A stretch of 64,000 nt of DNA, from positions 1 through 64,000 of the forward strand of contig NZ_JAUFRA010000003.1 of NCBI RefSeq assembly GCF_030410045.1, given 5' to 3'. The notes under the pieces were generated by a model that worked only from the letters and a program-made list of their open reading frames with translations, was not told the origin of the DNA and did not search any database. A program made the translations under genes and the position numbers. Numbering within the stretch: position 1 is the stretch's first letter; each line of letters starts with the position of its first letter. This DNA comes from Marivivens donghaensis (GTDB taxonomy: Bacteria > Pseudomonadota > Alphaproteobacteria > Rhodobacterales > Rhodobacteraceae). Below, one piece after another: positions 9,242 to 17,961 of this stretch.

Positions 9242-10491
9242 TTGGCCCCCAGCGCCTCGCGATAATACCCCGTAATCACATCCTCCGCAGAAGGCTCAGC
9301 AATAAACGTTTCTAGGTTTTTCCACAAAGTTAGAGCCTGTTTTTCCAAAAACGCCCCATCCCGCCACAAACGGTCCACGATGCGCACTATCCCCCGAACA
9401 GTCTGCGCAGGCTCTTGCGGCGTCAACAGGTCTTGCGACAGCAGTTCACCCATCGCACCGACGTCGGTGGCAATCGGGATCACCCCTTCTTCAATCGCCT
9501 CAATCGCGACAAGCGCGAGGCCCTCATTCGCGGACGGCAGGATCAATATATCCGCACCCCTTAGAACCGCCCGCACATCCGCGCCGCTCGGATGAAATGT
9601 AATCCGAGCGGACAAACCCTTGGCCTCGGCGATCTGCCGAGCAAACCGCAAAAATGGCCCCTCGCCCACCATATCAAACCGCAGGTCCACACCGTTCTTT
9701 CGCCCCCACCGCACCAAACGAGCCATCGCCCAAAGCGCCGTCATAGGTCGCTTCTGGTAGGCCATCCGCCCGACAAAGGCGACCCGCAGCGCGGTCTGCC
9801 GGGGTTGCATCCGAACAGCCGCGACTTCTCTCTTTTCAATCATCCGCCCAAGATCAACAGGGCAGTCAAACCGATCTCGATAAAAGTTAACCAACTTACG
9901 ACTGATCACATGCGTCCGATCAAGGTGCCCGCTCCACACCCCTGAAATCCGAACAAACCCGCCGTCCATATGCTCCACAATATGCGTGCTGTCATAGGTC
10001 CGAACCCACGGCAGTTGACGGCGGATCACAGGCAAAGCGGCGTAAAGGGGAACGCAATGATGGATATGAATTGCAATGATATTCTCTTGCAAAACAACAT
10101 CTTGAACGAGTACGCCCCACTCTGAACGGGGACGATCAAGCCAATCCAGCACCGTCACGCCCTCGGGCGCAACGCCCCGTGATCGCTCGGCCACGACGAA
10201 CACCCGCAGCCCCAAATCCCGCGCCCATTCGATGCAATCCCGCGCGAGCGTCTCGGCCCCGCCGACCGCAAACCAGTGCATTCCTATGAGGATCGCAGGC
10301 GGTTTTGCGTGGTCAGGTCGGGTTCGATCCCCCATTAGAATGCCGTTCAACGGACGCCATTGATGCCGCCCAATCTGACGAGAGAACAGTCGTTCCCGAA
10401 TATAGAGCAAACGCTCTACAACGAACGGGGCAACCTGATAGCCAGCGGCCAGCAGGGACTCATAAGGCAATCTTTCTGGCGCTTCCGTCAT
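9238..10491 (-). CDS. Family 4 glycosyltransferase
   Basis: A 417-residue GT-B enzyme and first gene of the sulfotransferase operon. The N-terminal Rossmann half has GMHWFAVGGAETLARD (acceptor-side glycine loop). The C-terminal half shows AFVGRMAYQKRP and the donor-binding segment PSANEGLALVAIEAIEEG with the E-x7-E pattern of retaining GT4 enzymes. It probably adds a hexose to a surface polysaccharide precursor on the cytoplasmic face of the membrane. About 140 bases upstream starts a divergent gene for a DUF2793 protein, so both share a promoter region. Donor and acceptor unknown. Confidence 0.82.
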   Translation of the reverse strand: MTEAPERLPYESLLAAGYQVAPFVVERLLYIRERLFSRQIGRHQWRPLNGILMGDRTRPDHAKPPAILIGMHWFAVGGAETLARDCIEWARDLGLRVFVVAERSRGVAPEGVTVLDWLDRPRSEWGVLVQDVVLQENIIAIHIHHCVPLYAALPVIRRQLPWVRTYDSTHIVEHMDGGFVRISGVWSGHLDRTHVISRKLVNFYRDRFDCPVDLGRMIEKREVAAVRMQPRQTALRVAFVGRMAYQKRPMTALWAMARLVRWGRKNGVDLRFDMVGEGPFLRFARQIAEAKGLSARITFHPSGADVRAVLRGADILILPSANEGLALVAIEAIEEGVIPIATDVGAMGELLSQDLLTPQEPAQTVRGIVRIVDRLWRDGAFLEKQALTLWKNLETFIAEPSAEDVITGYYREALGAK

Positions 10492-10629
10492 AGTTAATTC
10501 CTACCCGACCATATGCGCCATAGAAAGACAATCAAGGTTAACAGGCCCTTACCAGAGCGAACGCCGCATTAGCCGAACCTTGGGAATTTAACCTTAATGT
10601 TGATGAAAATTTCAGCCCCAGAGGTCCCT
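10492..10629. promoter_or_regulatory. Divergent promoter region of the glycosyltransferase operon and the DUF2793 gene
   Basis: 138 bases between two divergent genes. It contains TTAACCTTAA at 10588-10597 and GGTTAAC near 10535, related to TTAAC elements seen in front of kpsT. These resemble CtrA-type half sites (TTAACCAT/TTAA repeats), but that reading is speculative. GAGG at 10621-10624 is the ribosome site of the plus-strand gene. Confidence 0.3.
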
Positions 10630-11391
10630 ATGCCCGATACGTCCGCCACCCTTTCGCTCCCCTATCTGATGCCCGCTCAGGCGCAAAAACACGTCACACA
10701 TAACGATGCCCTCGACCGTCTCGACCTCGTTGTGCAGCTCGTTGTCAGCGAATTCGACGCGGCCAATCCCCCCGCCAACCCGACCGAAGGCGACTGCTAC
10801 GCGATTGGCCAAACTCCAACTGGAGACTGGATCGGTAACGCGGGGCAACTCGCCGTGTTTCAGAACGGCGGCTGGGTCTATGTCATCCCACAAAACGGTT
10901 GGCTAGCGACGACCGAGAGTGGTGATATTAGGCTCTATTCTGCCGGAACTTGGGTCGATGCACGCAATCAGTCTGCGCTCCATAACCTCCCCGAACTCGG
11001 GATCAACGCCTCTGCCGACAGCACCAATCGCCTGTCAATTTCCTCTGACGCGGTGCTTTTGAACCACGCGGGCGCCGGTCATCAGGTGAAGGTGAACAAG
11101 GCAACACCTGCCGACACTGCCAGCCTCCTTTTCCAATCGAATTGGTCGGGCCGCGCCGAGATGGGCCTCGCGGGAACGGACGATTTCGCGGTGAAGGTCA
11201 GTGCGGATGGAAGCACCTGGACGACCGCCCTTTCAGTCGCGGCGGCCAATGGCAACGTCACCTTATCTCAGGCATTAACCTTAACGCCGACGACCGCCCC
11301 CACCTCGCCCACCGCTGGGATGCTCTATTTCGACGACACAACGACAAAGCTGCGGTGTTACGACGGCACCCAATGGCATGACCTGTTTTGA
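10630..11391 (+). CDS. DUF2793 domain protein
   Basis: A 253-residue protein with the DUF2793 N-terminus (LPYLMPAQAQKHVTHNDAL), which in Rhodobacterales is frequent in gene-transfer-agent or phage-related and secreted proteins. The middle has paired tryptophan-rich beta segments (GDWIGNAGQLAVFQNGGW; IRLYSAGTWVDA), and the C-terminus ends in the tail-fibre-like MLYFDDTTTKLRCYDGTQW. The ATG at 10630 was chosen because GAGG sits five bases upstream, rather than the ATG at 10597. No phage genes are nearby. Its biological role is unknown; a surface or fibre-like structural function is my inference. Confidence 0.72.
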   Translation: MPDTSATLSLPYLMPAQAQKHVTHNDALDRLDLVVQLVVSEFDAANPPANPTEGDCYAIGQTPTGDWIGNAGQLAVFQNGGWVYVIPQNGWLATTESGDIRLYSAGTWVDARNQSALHNLPELGINASADSTNRLSISSDAVLLNHAGAGHQVKVNKATPADTASLLFQSNWSGRAEMGLAGTDDFAVKVSADGSTWTTALSVAAANGNVTLSQALTLTPTTAPTSPTAGMLYFDDTTTKLRCYDGTQWHDLF

Positions 11392-11424
11392 CGGATTGCC
11401 GAGCCGCGCTCGATCAGGCTAGTG

Positions 11425-12279
11425 ATGGGTATGGACCTACTTTTGATACATACTGGCGGCACCATCGGCATGGTGCCCACGGCCAACGGCCTCGCCCCGC
11501 AAAAGGGCGTGGTCGAGGACGCAATCGCGGCGCGGCTACCCACTGGCGTGACCTTGCATCAGCACGTTTTTGATCCGCTTTTGGACTCGGCTGATGTTGG
11601 GCCAAAGCACTGGAACGAAATTCTATCGGTGCTGACCGATCACCCCGTTATGCCCGCGATCGTAACGCATGGCACCGACACGATGTCCTTCACCGGCGCA
11701 GCTCTGTCACAGGCGCTGGCGGATCTGGACCGTCGGGTCATTCTGTGCGGATCGATGCAACCCTTGAACACGGGCGGTGATGCCGAAGGGAACCTCGATC
11801 TCGCGCTTGATGCCGCGCTGAACCACAGCGACGCGGGCGTGTACTTATCCTTTGCGGGCAAGCTCTTACCCGCTGATGGCCTGACAAAATACGACAGCCA
11901 CGCGGACGATGCTTTCCGCTACATTCCACAGACACTTTCATCCGCCCCGACCCGTCGTCAGTTTGACGCGCAACGCCTCGCCGTCGTGACGTTGACGCCC
12001 GATTTTCCCGTCGCTGCCCTATCTGCAATGCTGTCCGAATTGGATGGCGCGGTGTTGCGGGTGTTTGGTGCAGGGACCGCGATGAACAATCCCGCGCTCT
12101 ATAACGCCCTGAAATCCGCGATCGCAGACGGCAAACGCATCCGTGCTGTCAGCCAAAGCACGACGGGCGGGTTAGAACCGGGTGCTTATGCGGCGGGGTC
12201 GGAATTATGGGCGGCGGGCGTTGAAAATGGCGGGTTAGAGACGCCAGAGGCCGCCTTGATCCACCTTTGGCTCAATTAA
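11425..12279 (+). CDS. Asparaginase family protein
   Basis: Hydrolyses L-asparagine to aspartate and ammonia, or a related amide. The product (about 284 residues, short for the 320-350 typical) keeps the catalytic elements: first threonine loop IHTGGTIGM, second VTHGTDTMSFTGA with its Thr-Asp pair, and lysine loop DGLTKYDSHADDAF. It has no signal peptide, so it is likely cytoplasmic (type I-like). ATG codons at 11425 and 11431 are both possible; neither has a clear ribosome site. It follows the DUF2793 gene by 33 bases and converges with tex across a strong hairpin. Confidence 0.82.
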   Translation: MGMDLLLIHTGGTIGMVPTANGLAPQKGVVEDAIAARLPTGVTLHQHVFDPLLDSADVGPKHWNEILSVLTDHPVMPAIVTHGTDTMSFTGAALSQALADLDRRVILCGSMQPLNTGGDAEGNLDLALDAALNHSDAGVYLSFAGKLLPADGLTKYDSHADDAFRYIPQTLSSAPTRRQFDAQRLAVVTLTPDFPVAALSAMLSELDGAVLRVFGAGTAMNNPALYNALKSAIADGKRIRAVSQSTTGGLEPGAYAAGSELWAAGVENGGLETPEAALIHLWLN

Positions 12280-12322
12280 GCGGCCAAATTTCAAAAATTT
12301 CGACCTGCTTTTTCAAAGCAAA

Positions 12323-12347
12323 GCGCCGCACCCATCGGGTGCGGCGC
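12323..12347. terminator. Bidirectional terminator between the asparaginase gene and tex
   Basis: Perfect 11-bp stem GCGCCGCACCC (12323-12333) and GGGTGCGGCGC (12337-12347) with a 3-base loop, lying between two converging genes. The minus-strand side has a broken T-run (from the plus-strand sequence around 12308-12322), so it serves tex better than the asparaginase gene. Confidence 0.75.
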
Positions 12348-12374
12348 AACCGCAGTTCCAAATTCGAACGTGGG

Positions 12375-14687
12375 TTATTTCTTGCGCATCGCCTCAAGGA
12401 GCGCAGCCCCCAGACCACCCGTTTCAGCCTGCTTCGGCGGGCTCGCCTGTGTCCGCATTCGGGACGGAACCTGGCCCCGCGGACGATCCTGACCGCGTTC
12501 ATTACGGGTCTCTTTCGCGCTCGCTCCACCATCTTTGCGCATGGTTAATCCGATGCGCTTGCGCGGCACGTCGACCTCGGTCACGGTGACGCGCACAACG
12601 TCCCCTGCTTTGACGATCTCATGCGGGTCTTTGACGAATTTATCGGCCAATTGGCTGACGTGGACCAAGCCATCCTGATGGACGCCGATGTCCACAAAAG
12701 CACCGAAAGCCGCCACGTTAGTGACTGTTCCCTCAAGCACCATCCCAGGTTTCAGGTCGGTGATTTCCTCGACCCCATCGGCAAAGCTTGCCGTTTTGAA
12801 TGTCGGGCGCGGGTCTCGACCGGGCTTTTCCAACTCGGTCAGAATATCGCGGACGGTGGGCAGGCCGAATGTCTCATCGACAAAGTCTTCGGCTCTTAGC
12901 CCGCGAAGGGCTTGCGCATCGCCCATCAGCGCCCGCACATCTCGACCACAGGCCGCAACGATCTTGCGAGCCACGCCGTAAGCTTCGGGATGGACGGAGG
13001 ACGCGTCGAGCGGTTCCTTCCCACCCGTGATCCGCAAAAAGCCCGCACATTGTTCGTAGGCTTTCGGCCCAAGTCGCGCGACTTTCAGCAAGTCCTTGCG
13101 AGATGTAAACGCGCCGTTGCTGTCACGGTGCGCCACGATGCTCTCGGCGAGAACTGGGCCAAGGCCCGAGATATGGGCCAAGAGCGGCGCAGATGCCGTA
13201 TTCAGGTCCACGCCCACGGCGTTCACCGCATCCTCGACCACCGCTTCTAGCGATTTCGCCAGTTTGTGCTGGTCCACGTCGTGCTGATATTGACCGACGC
13301 CGATGGCCTTGGGTTCGATTTTAACCAATTCGGCGAGAGGGTCTTGCAGACGCCGCGCAATCGACACCGCCCCGCGCAAAGACACGTCGAGGTCGGGGAA
13401 TTCCCGCGCCGCGAGTTCGGACGCCGAATAGACCGACGCGCCCGCTTCGGACACGACGACCTTGGTCGGGGCTTTGACCGAGGACGGCAAGCGTTTCAGC
13501 GTTTCAGCGACCAACCGTTCGGTTTCACGGCTCGCCGTGCCGTTGCCAATCGCGATCAAATCAACGTTGTGTTTCGCGATGAGCGCGAGGATCACAGCCT
13601 GCGATCCCTGCACATCCATGCGCGGTTGGAACGGGTAGATCGTCGCGGTGTCCAGAACTTTACCCGTTGCATCAACGACAGCGACCTTCACCCCTGTGCG
13701 GATCCCCGGATCAAGACCGATCGTGGCCTTCGCGCCCGCAGGTGCGGCCAGCAACAAGTCCTTGAGGTTACGTGCAAAAACGGTGATCGCTTCCTCGTGA
13801 GCCGTGCTGCGCATGTCGCCCAAAAGGTCGAGCATCATAGTCATCGACAGCTTCACCCGCCATGTCCAACCCGCAACGCCAGCAAGCCATTTGTCGCCCG
13901 CAGTCCCCGAACGAACACCCAGTTCGGAGGCGATCAGCGACACGGCCCGTGCAGCGCCCTCTTCGTCAGGGGCGATATCGATGGTGAGGAAGCCCTCGTT
14001 CGCGCCGCGCAGCATCGCAAGCGCACGGTGGGACGGCACACTCGCCCATTTTTCGCTATGGGCAAAGTAGTCAGAAAATTTCGCACCATCCTTTTCTTTG
14101 CCCTCAATCACGCGGGCGGAAATCACCGCCTCACGCTTCATGAACTCACGAAGATCACGCAACAGACCCGCGTTTTCCGCCAGACCTTCGACCAGAATAT
14201 CACGGGCACCGTTCAGCGCGTCCTTGGTCGACGGAACCGCCTCAGTGATAAAGCCCCCCGCGTGGACCTCGGGATCGGTCGCCCGATCGGACAAGATCAG
14301 ATCAACCAATGGTTCCAACCCGTTTTCGCGGGCGATCATCGCTTTGGTGCGGCGCTTGGGTTTGTAGGGTAGGTAAATATCTTCCAACTCGGCCTTCGTC
14401 GCGGCCTTGTGGATCGACAGCGCCAGATCGTCGGTCATCTTACCCTGCGACGTAATCTCTTTCGCGATGGCCGCGCGGCGCTGTTGCAATTCCCGCAGGT
14501 AGGTCAAACGTTCGGCCAAGGTGCGCAATTGCGTGTCGTCCAGTCCCCCCGTCACCTCTTTGCGGTAGCGCGCGATAAAGGGAACCGTCGCCCCTTCGTC
14601 CAACAGCTCCACGGCAGAGGTGACCTGTTTCGGGGTGGCGTTAATGTCCTGCGCGATGGTCGCTGCAATGCGGGTGATGGTGTCCAA
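12375..14687 (-). CDS. tex: Tex-family RNA-binding transcription accessory protein
   Basis: A 770-residue cytoplasmic protein. The N-terminal Tex helical region has ATVPFIARYRKEVTG; the YqgF/RNase H-like domain shows IGLDPGIRTGVKVAVVD; a helix-hairpin-helix pair follows (HISGLGPVLAESIVAHR); and an S1 RNA-binding domain lies at the end (GTVTNVAAFGAFVDIGVHQ). Tex binds nucleic acid and affects transcription in other bacteria. I place the start at a TTG (14687), which has a perfect GGAGG five bases upstream and gives MDTITRIAATIAQD, the normal family N-terminus; an in-frame ATG at 14714 has its purine run touching the codon. A lysine-rich tail ends the protein. Confidence 0.92.
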   Translation of the reverse strand: MDTITRIAATIAQDINATPKQVTSAVELLDEGATVPFIARYRKEVTGGLDDTQLRTLAERLTYLRELQQRRAAIAKEITSQGKMTDDLALSIHKAATKAELEDIYLPYKPKRRTKAMIARENGLEPLVDLILSDRATDPEVHAGGFITEAVPSTKDALNGARDILVEGLAENAGLLRDLREFMKREAVISARVIEGKEKDGAKFSDYFAHSEKWASVPSHRALAMLRGANEGFLTIDIAPDEEGAARAVSLIASELGVRSGTAGDKWLAGVAGWTWRVKLSMTMMLDLLGDMRSTAHEEAITVFARNLKDLLLAAPAGAKATIGLDPGIRTGVKVAVVDATGKVLDTATIYPFQPRMDVQGSQAVILALIAKHNVDLIAIGNGTASRETERLVAETLKRLPSSVKAPTKVVVSEAGASVYSASELAAREFPDLDVSLRGAVSIARRLQDPLAELVKIEPKAIGVGQYQHDVDQHKLAKSLEAVVEDAVNAVGVDLNTASAPLLAHISGLGPVLAESIVAHRDSNGAFTSRKDLLKVARLGPKAYEQCAGFLRITGGKEPLDASSVHPEAYGVARKIVAACGRDVRALMGDAQALRGLRAEDFVDETFGLPTVRDILTELEKPGRDPRPTFKTASFADGVEEITDLKPGMVLEGTVTNVAAFGAFVDIGVHQDGLVHVSQLADKFVKDPHEIVKAGDVVRVTVTEVDVPRKRIGLTMRKDGGASAKETRNERGQDRPRGQVPSRMRTQASPPKQAETGGLGAALLEAMRKK

Positions 14688-14831
14688 AGGGGCCTCCAAA
14701 TACGAACTGGACATCCTTCTTAGCCCCGCATCCCACCCGCCACAAGCAACCCAAGCCCACTGTTTTACCGATCCGAAAGACAAAGCCGATATCGCTGTCT
14801 ATAGTCGACCCAAACGAACCAAAGCAGCCCG

Positions 14832-15611
14832 ATGACCGCAACCCTGTCTCGCCCCAGATTCACCACGCTCCGTTCGATCATGGCCTTGATCCTGCGTGAG
14901 ATGGCATCGACCTATGGTCGCTCACCCGGTGGCTATCTTTGGGCCGTGTTAGAACCTTTGGGCGCCATCGCGATCATGGCGTTCGGGTTTTCACTGATGA
15001 TCAACAAACCGTCCTTGGGCAGCAATTTTATGCTGTTCTATGCGACAGGGTTTTTGCCGATCCACATCTACGGCGAACTCTCAACAAAGGTGATGAACAC
15101 TCTGCGCTATTCACGGATGCTCTTGGCCTATCCGCGGGTGCTGTGGATCGATGCGATCCTTGCGCGCGTGGCCTTGCACCTGTTGACAGGGATCGTCGTC
15201 TCGATCCTCGTGATCGGCGGCATCATCGCGCTGACATCAGCCGAGGCAGACATCGACCCCATCCCAATAGCCCAAGGCATCGGCATGGTCGCCCTCCTCG
15301 GCGCAGGCATCGGTACGCTGAACTGCTACCTCACAGGTCGGTTCGAATTTTGGGGCCGCATCTGGGCCATCGCCTCGCGCCCGATCTTCTTTGCCTCGGG
15401 TGTGTTCTTCATCCTCGACAACGTGACAGAGCCATTGCGTACATGGCTCTGGTGGAACCCGCTGATCCATGGCGTCGGGCTGGTTCGCGCGGGGTTTTAT
15501 CCAACCTATGAGGCCACCTACGCCTCGCTCACCTACGGCTATAGCTTCGGCCTGATTGCACTGGTTTTCGGTCTAATCCTGCTCCGCGCCAATCACGACA
15601 GGATTTTGTGA
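14832..15611 (+). CDS. kpsM: Capsule polysaccharide ABC-2 exporter permease (KpsM-like)
   Basis: A 259-residue inner-membrane protein with about six hydrophobic helices and the family signature GRSPGGYLWAVLEPLGAIAI near residues 28-48. Together with the ATPase at 22621 it would export a capsular or similar polysaccharide across the inner membrane. Here kpsM is separated from kpsT by about 7 kb, with the outer-membrane component, glf, a GT2 and kpsE between. It is divergent from tex, with about 145 bases of promoter between. Group 2/3 capsule systems and O-antigen (Wzm) permeases are related; KpsE and an export lipoprotein nearby favour capsule. Confidence 0.85.
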   Translation: MTATLSRPRFTTLRSIMALILREMASTYGRSPGGYLWAVLEPLGAIAIMAFGFSLMINKPSLGSNFMLFYATGFLPIHIYGELSTKVMNTLRYSRMLLAYPRVLWIDAILARVALHLLTGIVVSILVIGGIIALTSAEADIDPIPIAQGIGMVALLGAGIGTLNCYLTGRFEFWGRIWAIASRPIFFASGVFFILDNVTEPLRTWLWWNPLIHGVGLVRAGFYPTYEATYASLTYGYSFGLIALVFGLILLRANHDRIL

Positions 15612-15686
15612 CAGCCTATCACGTTCGCTAGAGGAGCGTTTACAGATCAGCGCCGCCCGTTACCTATACCGTGACGGAGGACACAA

Positions 15687-16316
15687 ATGCGCAACCTAAT
15701 CGCCGCCCTATTCACCCTCGCCGCAAGCAATGCAGCGGCCAATCCCATGACCAATTGGACAGAACAGAAATTCGCGCTGTTTTCATCAAACGATTATACC
15801 GCGACCGAGACATCAGTTGATGTGCAAAGCGCGGGAACAGTGTCGATGTTGTGGACCGCGCTCCTCCCGTCTGACTGGTCAACGCGTCGGGCCCGCTGGG
15901 ATTGGTCCGTCACAACGAGCGTGCCGCCAACCGACCTCACGCAAAAGGGTGGCGATGATCGGAACCTATCGCTCTATTTCGTGTTCATGCCCGAAGATGT
16001 AGCGCGTCAAAATCAATCCGCCTCAATCCGCAGCCTCCTCGCGGTCGAGGAGGCGCGGGTGCTGATGTATGTCTTTGGCGGCGATCATAAGATCGGCGAT
16101 GTCCTGCCCTCTCCTTACCTCGGTGATCGGGGTCGAACGATCATTCGGAGACCGGCGGGCAGGGGCAGCTACACGGAATCCGTCAATCTCGCCGCCGACT
16201 ATGCTCGCGCTTTTGGTGGTGAGGCGACTGCCCTTGTTGGTTTGGCCCTGTCCGCGGACAGCGATGATACCGACAGCCAGATTTCCGCACGGTTGGAGAA
16301 CTTAAAACTCGAATAA
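15687..16316 (+). CDS. DUF3047-like secreted protein
   Basis: A 209-residue protein with a short signal peptide ending ASNAAA (about residue 19). The middle resembles DUF3047 proteins: WDWSVTTSVPPTDLTQKGGDDRNLSLYFVF, a beta-rich block also found in periplasmic proteins of this group (written here only as a pattern around residues 70-100). The ATG follows GGAGG at good spacing. It lies 75 bases after kpsM in the same direction, inside the capsule export locus, so a role in envelope or capsule function is possible but inferred. No catalytic motif is visible. Confidence 0.6.
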   Translation: MRNLIAALFTLAASNAAANPMTNWTEQKFALFSSNDYTATETSVDVQSAGTVSMLWTALLPSDWSTRRARWDWSVTTSVPPTDLTQKGGDDRNLSLYFVFMPEDVARQNQSASIRSLLAVEEARVLMYVFGGDHKIGDVLPSPYLGDRGRTIIRRPAGRGSYTESVNLAADYARAFGGEATALVGLALSADSDDTDSQISARLENLKLE

Positions 16317-16423
16317 TCTTTGGATTAAACCCGACCCAAAGGCCGCCATTACGCCTCATTTTCGCCCCTGCCCCTGACCGTCCGCCCACTGACCATTGGT
16401 TCGGTGGAACACGGGAGATGGCG

Positions 16424-17959
16424 ATGAACATCGACTATGCTGGCCGCGCAGGGGCGGCGCTTTATACTGATCTGGTGGTGATTGATGGCGTGCTGGTCGG
16501 CACCTCACGTTACGGCGGCGCGATTGAAAGTTGGACGAGCGACCTCAGCCAAATCGACAGCCTCGCTCACACTCGCACCGATACCGTAGGAGGCGAGGCG
16601 GAGTTGACAGTTGTCAACTTTTCCGACGGCCCCGCTCTGCTGACAGGAGGCGGCGCAAACGGCAGCCTACAATTGATCAGCTTAACAGATGGCGCTCTGT
16701 CCACGGCAATAGACTACGGCGAATTCTCGTGGCCGTCTGACATCACCGCCAGCTCAGCCGTCACGTTAGCCTCAGGCCGTATCGGATTTTACGGCGGCTT
16801 CTGGGGTGAGGACGGTATCGCGCGGCTCCAGTTTTCGGGCAATGGCGCGCTCCTCGGCACAGGCTATACGCCCGACACCGCGCAATCCTACGCCTCTGGC
16901 ATCACAGCGATGACCAAGGCGAACTTTGGCACCACACAGTATATCGTGACCCTGGCCCAAGAGATGAACGGCCTTACCCTGTGGTCGGTGGCAGACAACG
17001 GCAACCTCTGGGTCGAAGATACAGTCGACGCCTCGGACGGGCTGTGGATCTCGGCCCCCACCGCGATTGAAACCGTAGTGATCGGCGCGAATACCTACAT
17101 GATCGTTGCCGCAGCGGGCAGCGGATCGCTCTCAGTCGTCACCTTGGATGCAACAGGCGCCATGTCCGTGATCGACCATGTGATCGACGACTTAGACACG
17201 CGGTTCGCAGGCGTCACAGCACTGGCCACGATCCAAGTCGACGGCGAAACGTGGGTCGCGGCAGGCGGCGCGGATGACGGGGTGAGCGTCTTTTCCCTCC
17301 TCCCCAACGGTATGTTGGAACCCGTCGCGCACGTGGCCGACACCGTCACAGCGGGCCTCGCCGATGTGTCCACGATTGAACTTGGCAGCACCGATGGGAT
17401 CATCGACATCTACGTCGGATCAGCGAGCGAGACGGGCATCACCCACCTCACGTTCGACCCCAATGGGGCGACGATATCAGGCACTAATTCGGCGGAAACG
17501 CTATTGGGCACCGACGGCGACGACCTGATCTTCGATGGCGGCGGGATCGACATGCTGACAGGTGGCGCAGGTGAAGATGTGTTCATCTTTATCCCCGACG
17601 GCACCCCTGACACGATCACCGATTTCACACTCGGCGAGGACCGCATCGACATCAGCAGTTGGGGCCTCATCCGTAATTTGTCCCAGATCGGCTACACCGA
17701 AACGCAGGATGGCCTCACGCTGACCTACGGCGAGGAAACACTGCATATCCAATCGTCAAACCCGCTGACATGGGATCAACTCGTCCTACACGACCTCGTG
17801 CCCATCGATCGCTATTCAAACCTCACGATGATCGACGAAAACAACGATGCCATCGACCCGTCCCTACAAGACGTGCTGTGGCGGTTCTGCGGAACGGTCG
17901 ACATCCCCGATGACACCTTAAAACAGATGGTCAACGGAGACACGGATTGGGGGTTTTAG
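16424..17959 (+). CDS. RTX-type calcium-binding protein with beta-propeller-like repeats
   Basis: A 511-residue protein without a Sec signal. Residues about 1-345 consist of repeated short beta modules (for example TYMIVAAAGSGSLSVVTLD and ETWVAAGGADDGVSVFSL) like a propeller. Then comes an RTX block (GTDGDDLIFDGGGIDMLTGG, with GEDVFIF), a DRIDISSWG-type region and an acidic C-terminus, matching type I secreted proteins of Roseobacters. The ATG at 16424 has GGGAG six bases upstream; the ATG at 16418 touches that site. It sits between kpsM and the export lipoprotein gene and converges with the latter two bases later. Function unknown; surface or extracellular location is likely. Confidence 0.72.
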   Translation: MNIDYAGRAGAALYTDLVVIDGVLVGTSRYGGAIESWTSDLSQIDSLAHTRTDTVGGEAELTVVNFSDGPALLTGGGANGSLQLISLTDGALSTAIDYGEFSWPSDITASSAVTLASGRIGFYGGFWGEDGIARLQFSGNGALLGTGYTPDTAQSYASGITAMTKANFGTTQYIVTLAQEMNGLTLWSVADNGNLWVEDTVDASDGLWISAPTAIETVVIGANTYMIVAAAGSGSLSVVTLDATGAMSVIDHVIDDLDTRFAGVTALATIQVDGETWVAAGGADDGVSVFSLLPNGMLEPVAHVADTVTAGLADVSTIELGSTDGIIDIYVGSASETGITHLTFDPNGATISGTNSAETLLGTDGDDLIFDGGGIDMLTGGAGEDVFIFIPDGTPDTITDFTLGEDRIDISSWGLIRNLSQIGYTETQDGLTLTYGEETLHIQSSNPLTWDQLVLHDLVPIDRYSNLTMIDENNDAIDPSLQDVLWRFCGTVDIPDDTLKQMVNGDTDWGF

Positions 17960-17961
17960 AC

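Noticed and set aside
10630..11391. Prophage or gene-transfer-agent cluster suggested by the DUF2793 tail-like protein
   Set aside because: No capsid, portal, terminase or other phage genes are nearby, so it is an isolated protein.
13266..14372. Plus-strand open frame opposite tex
   Set aside because: Shadow of a GC-rich coding sequence; the Tex frame has every expected domain.
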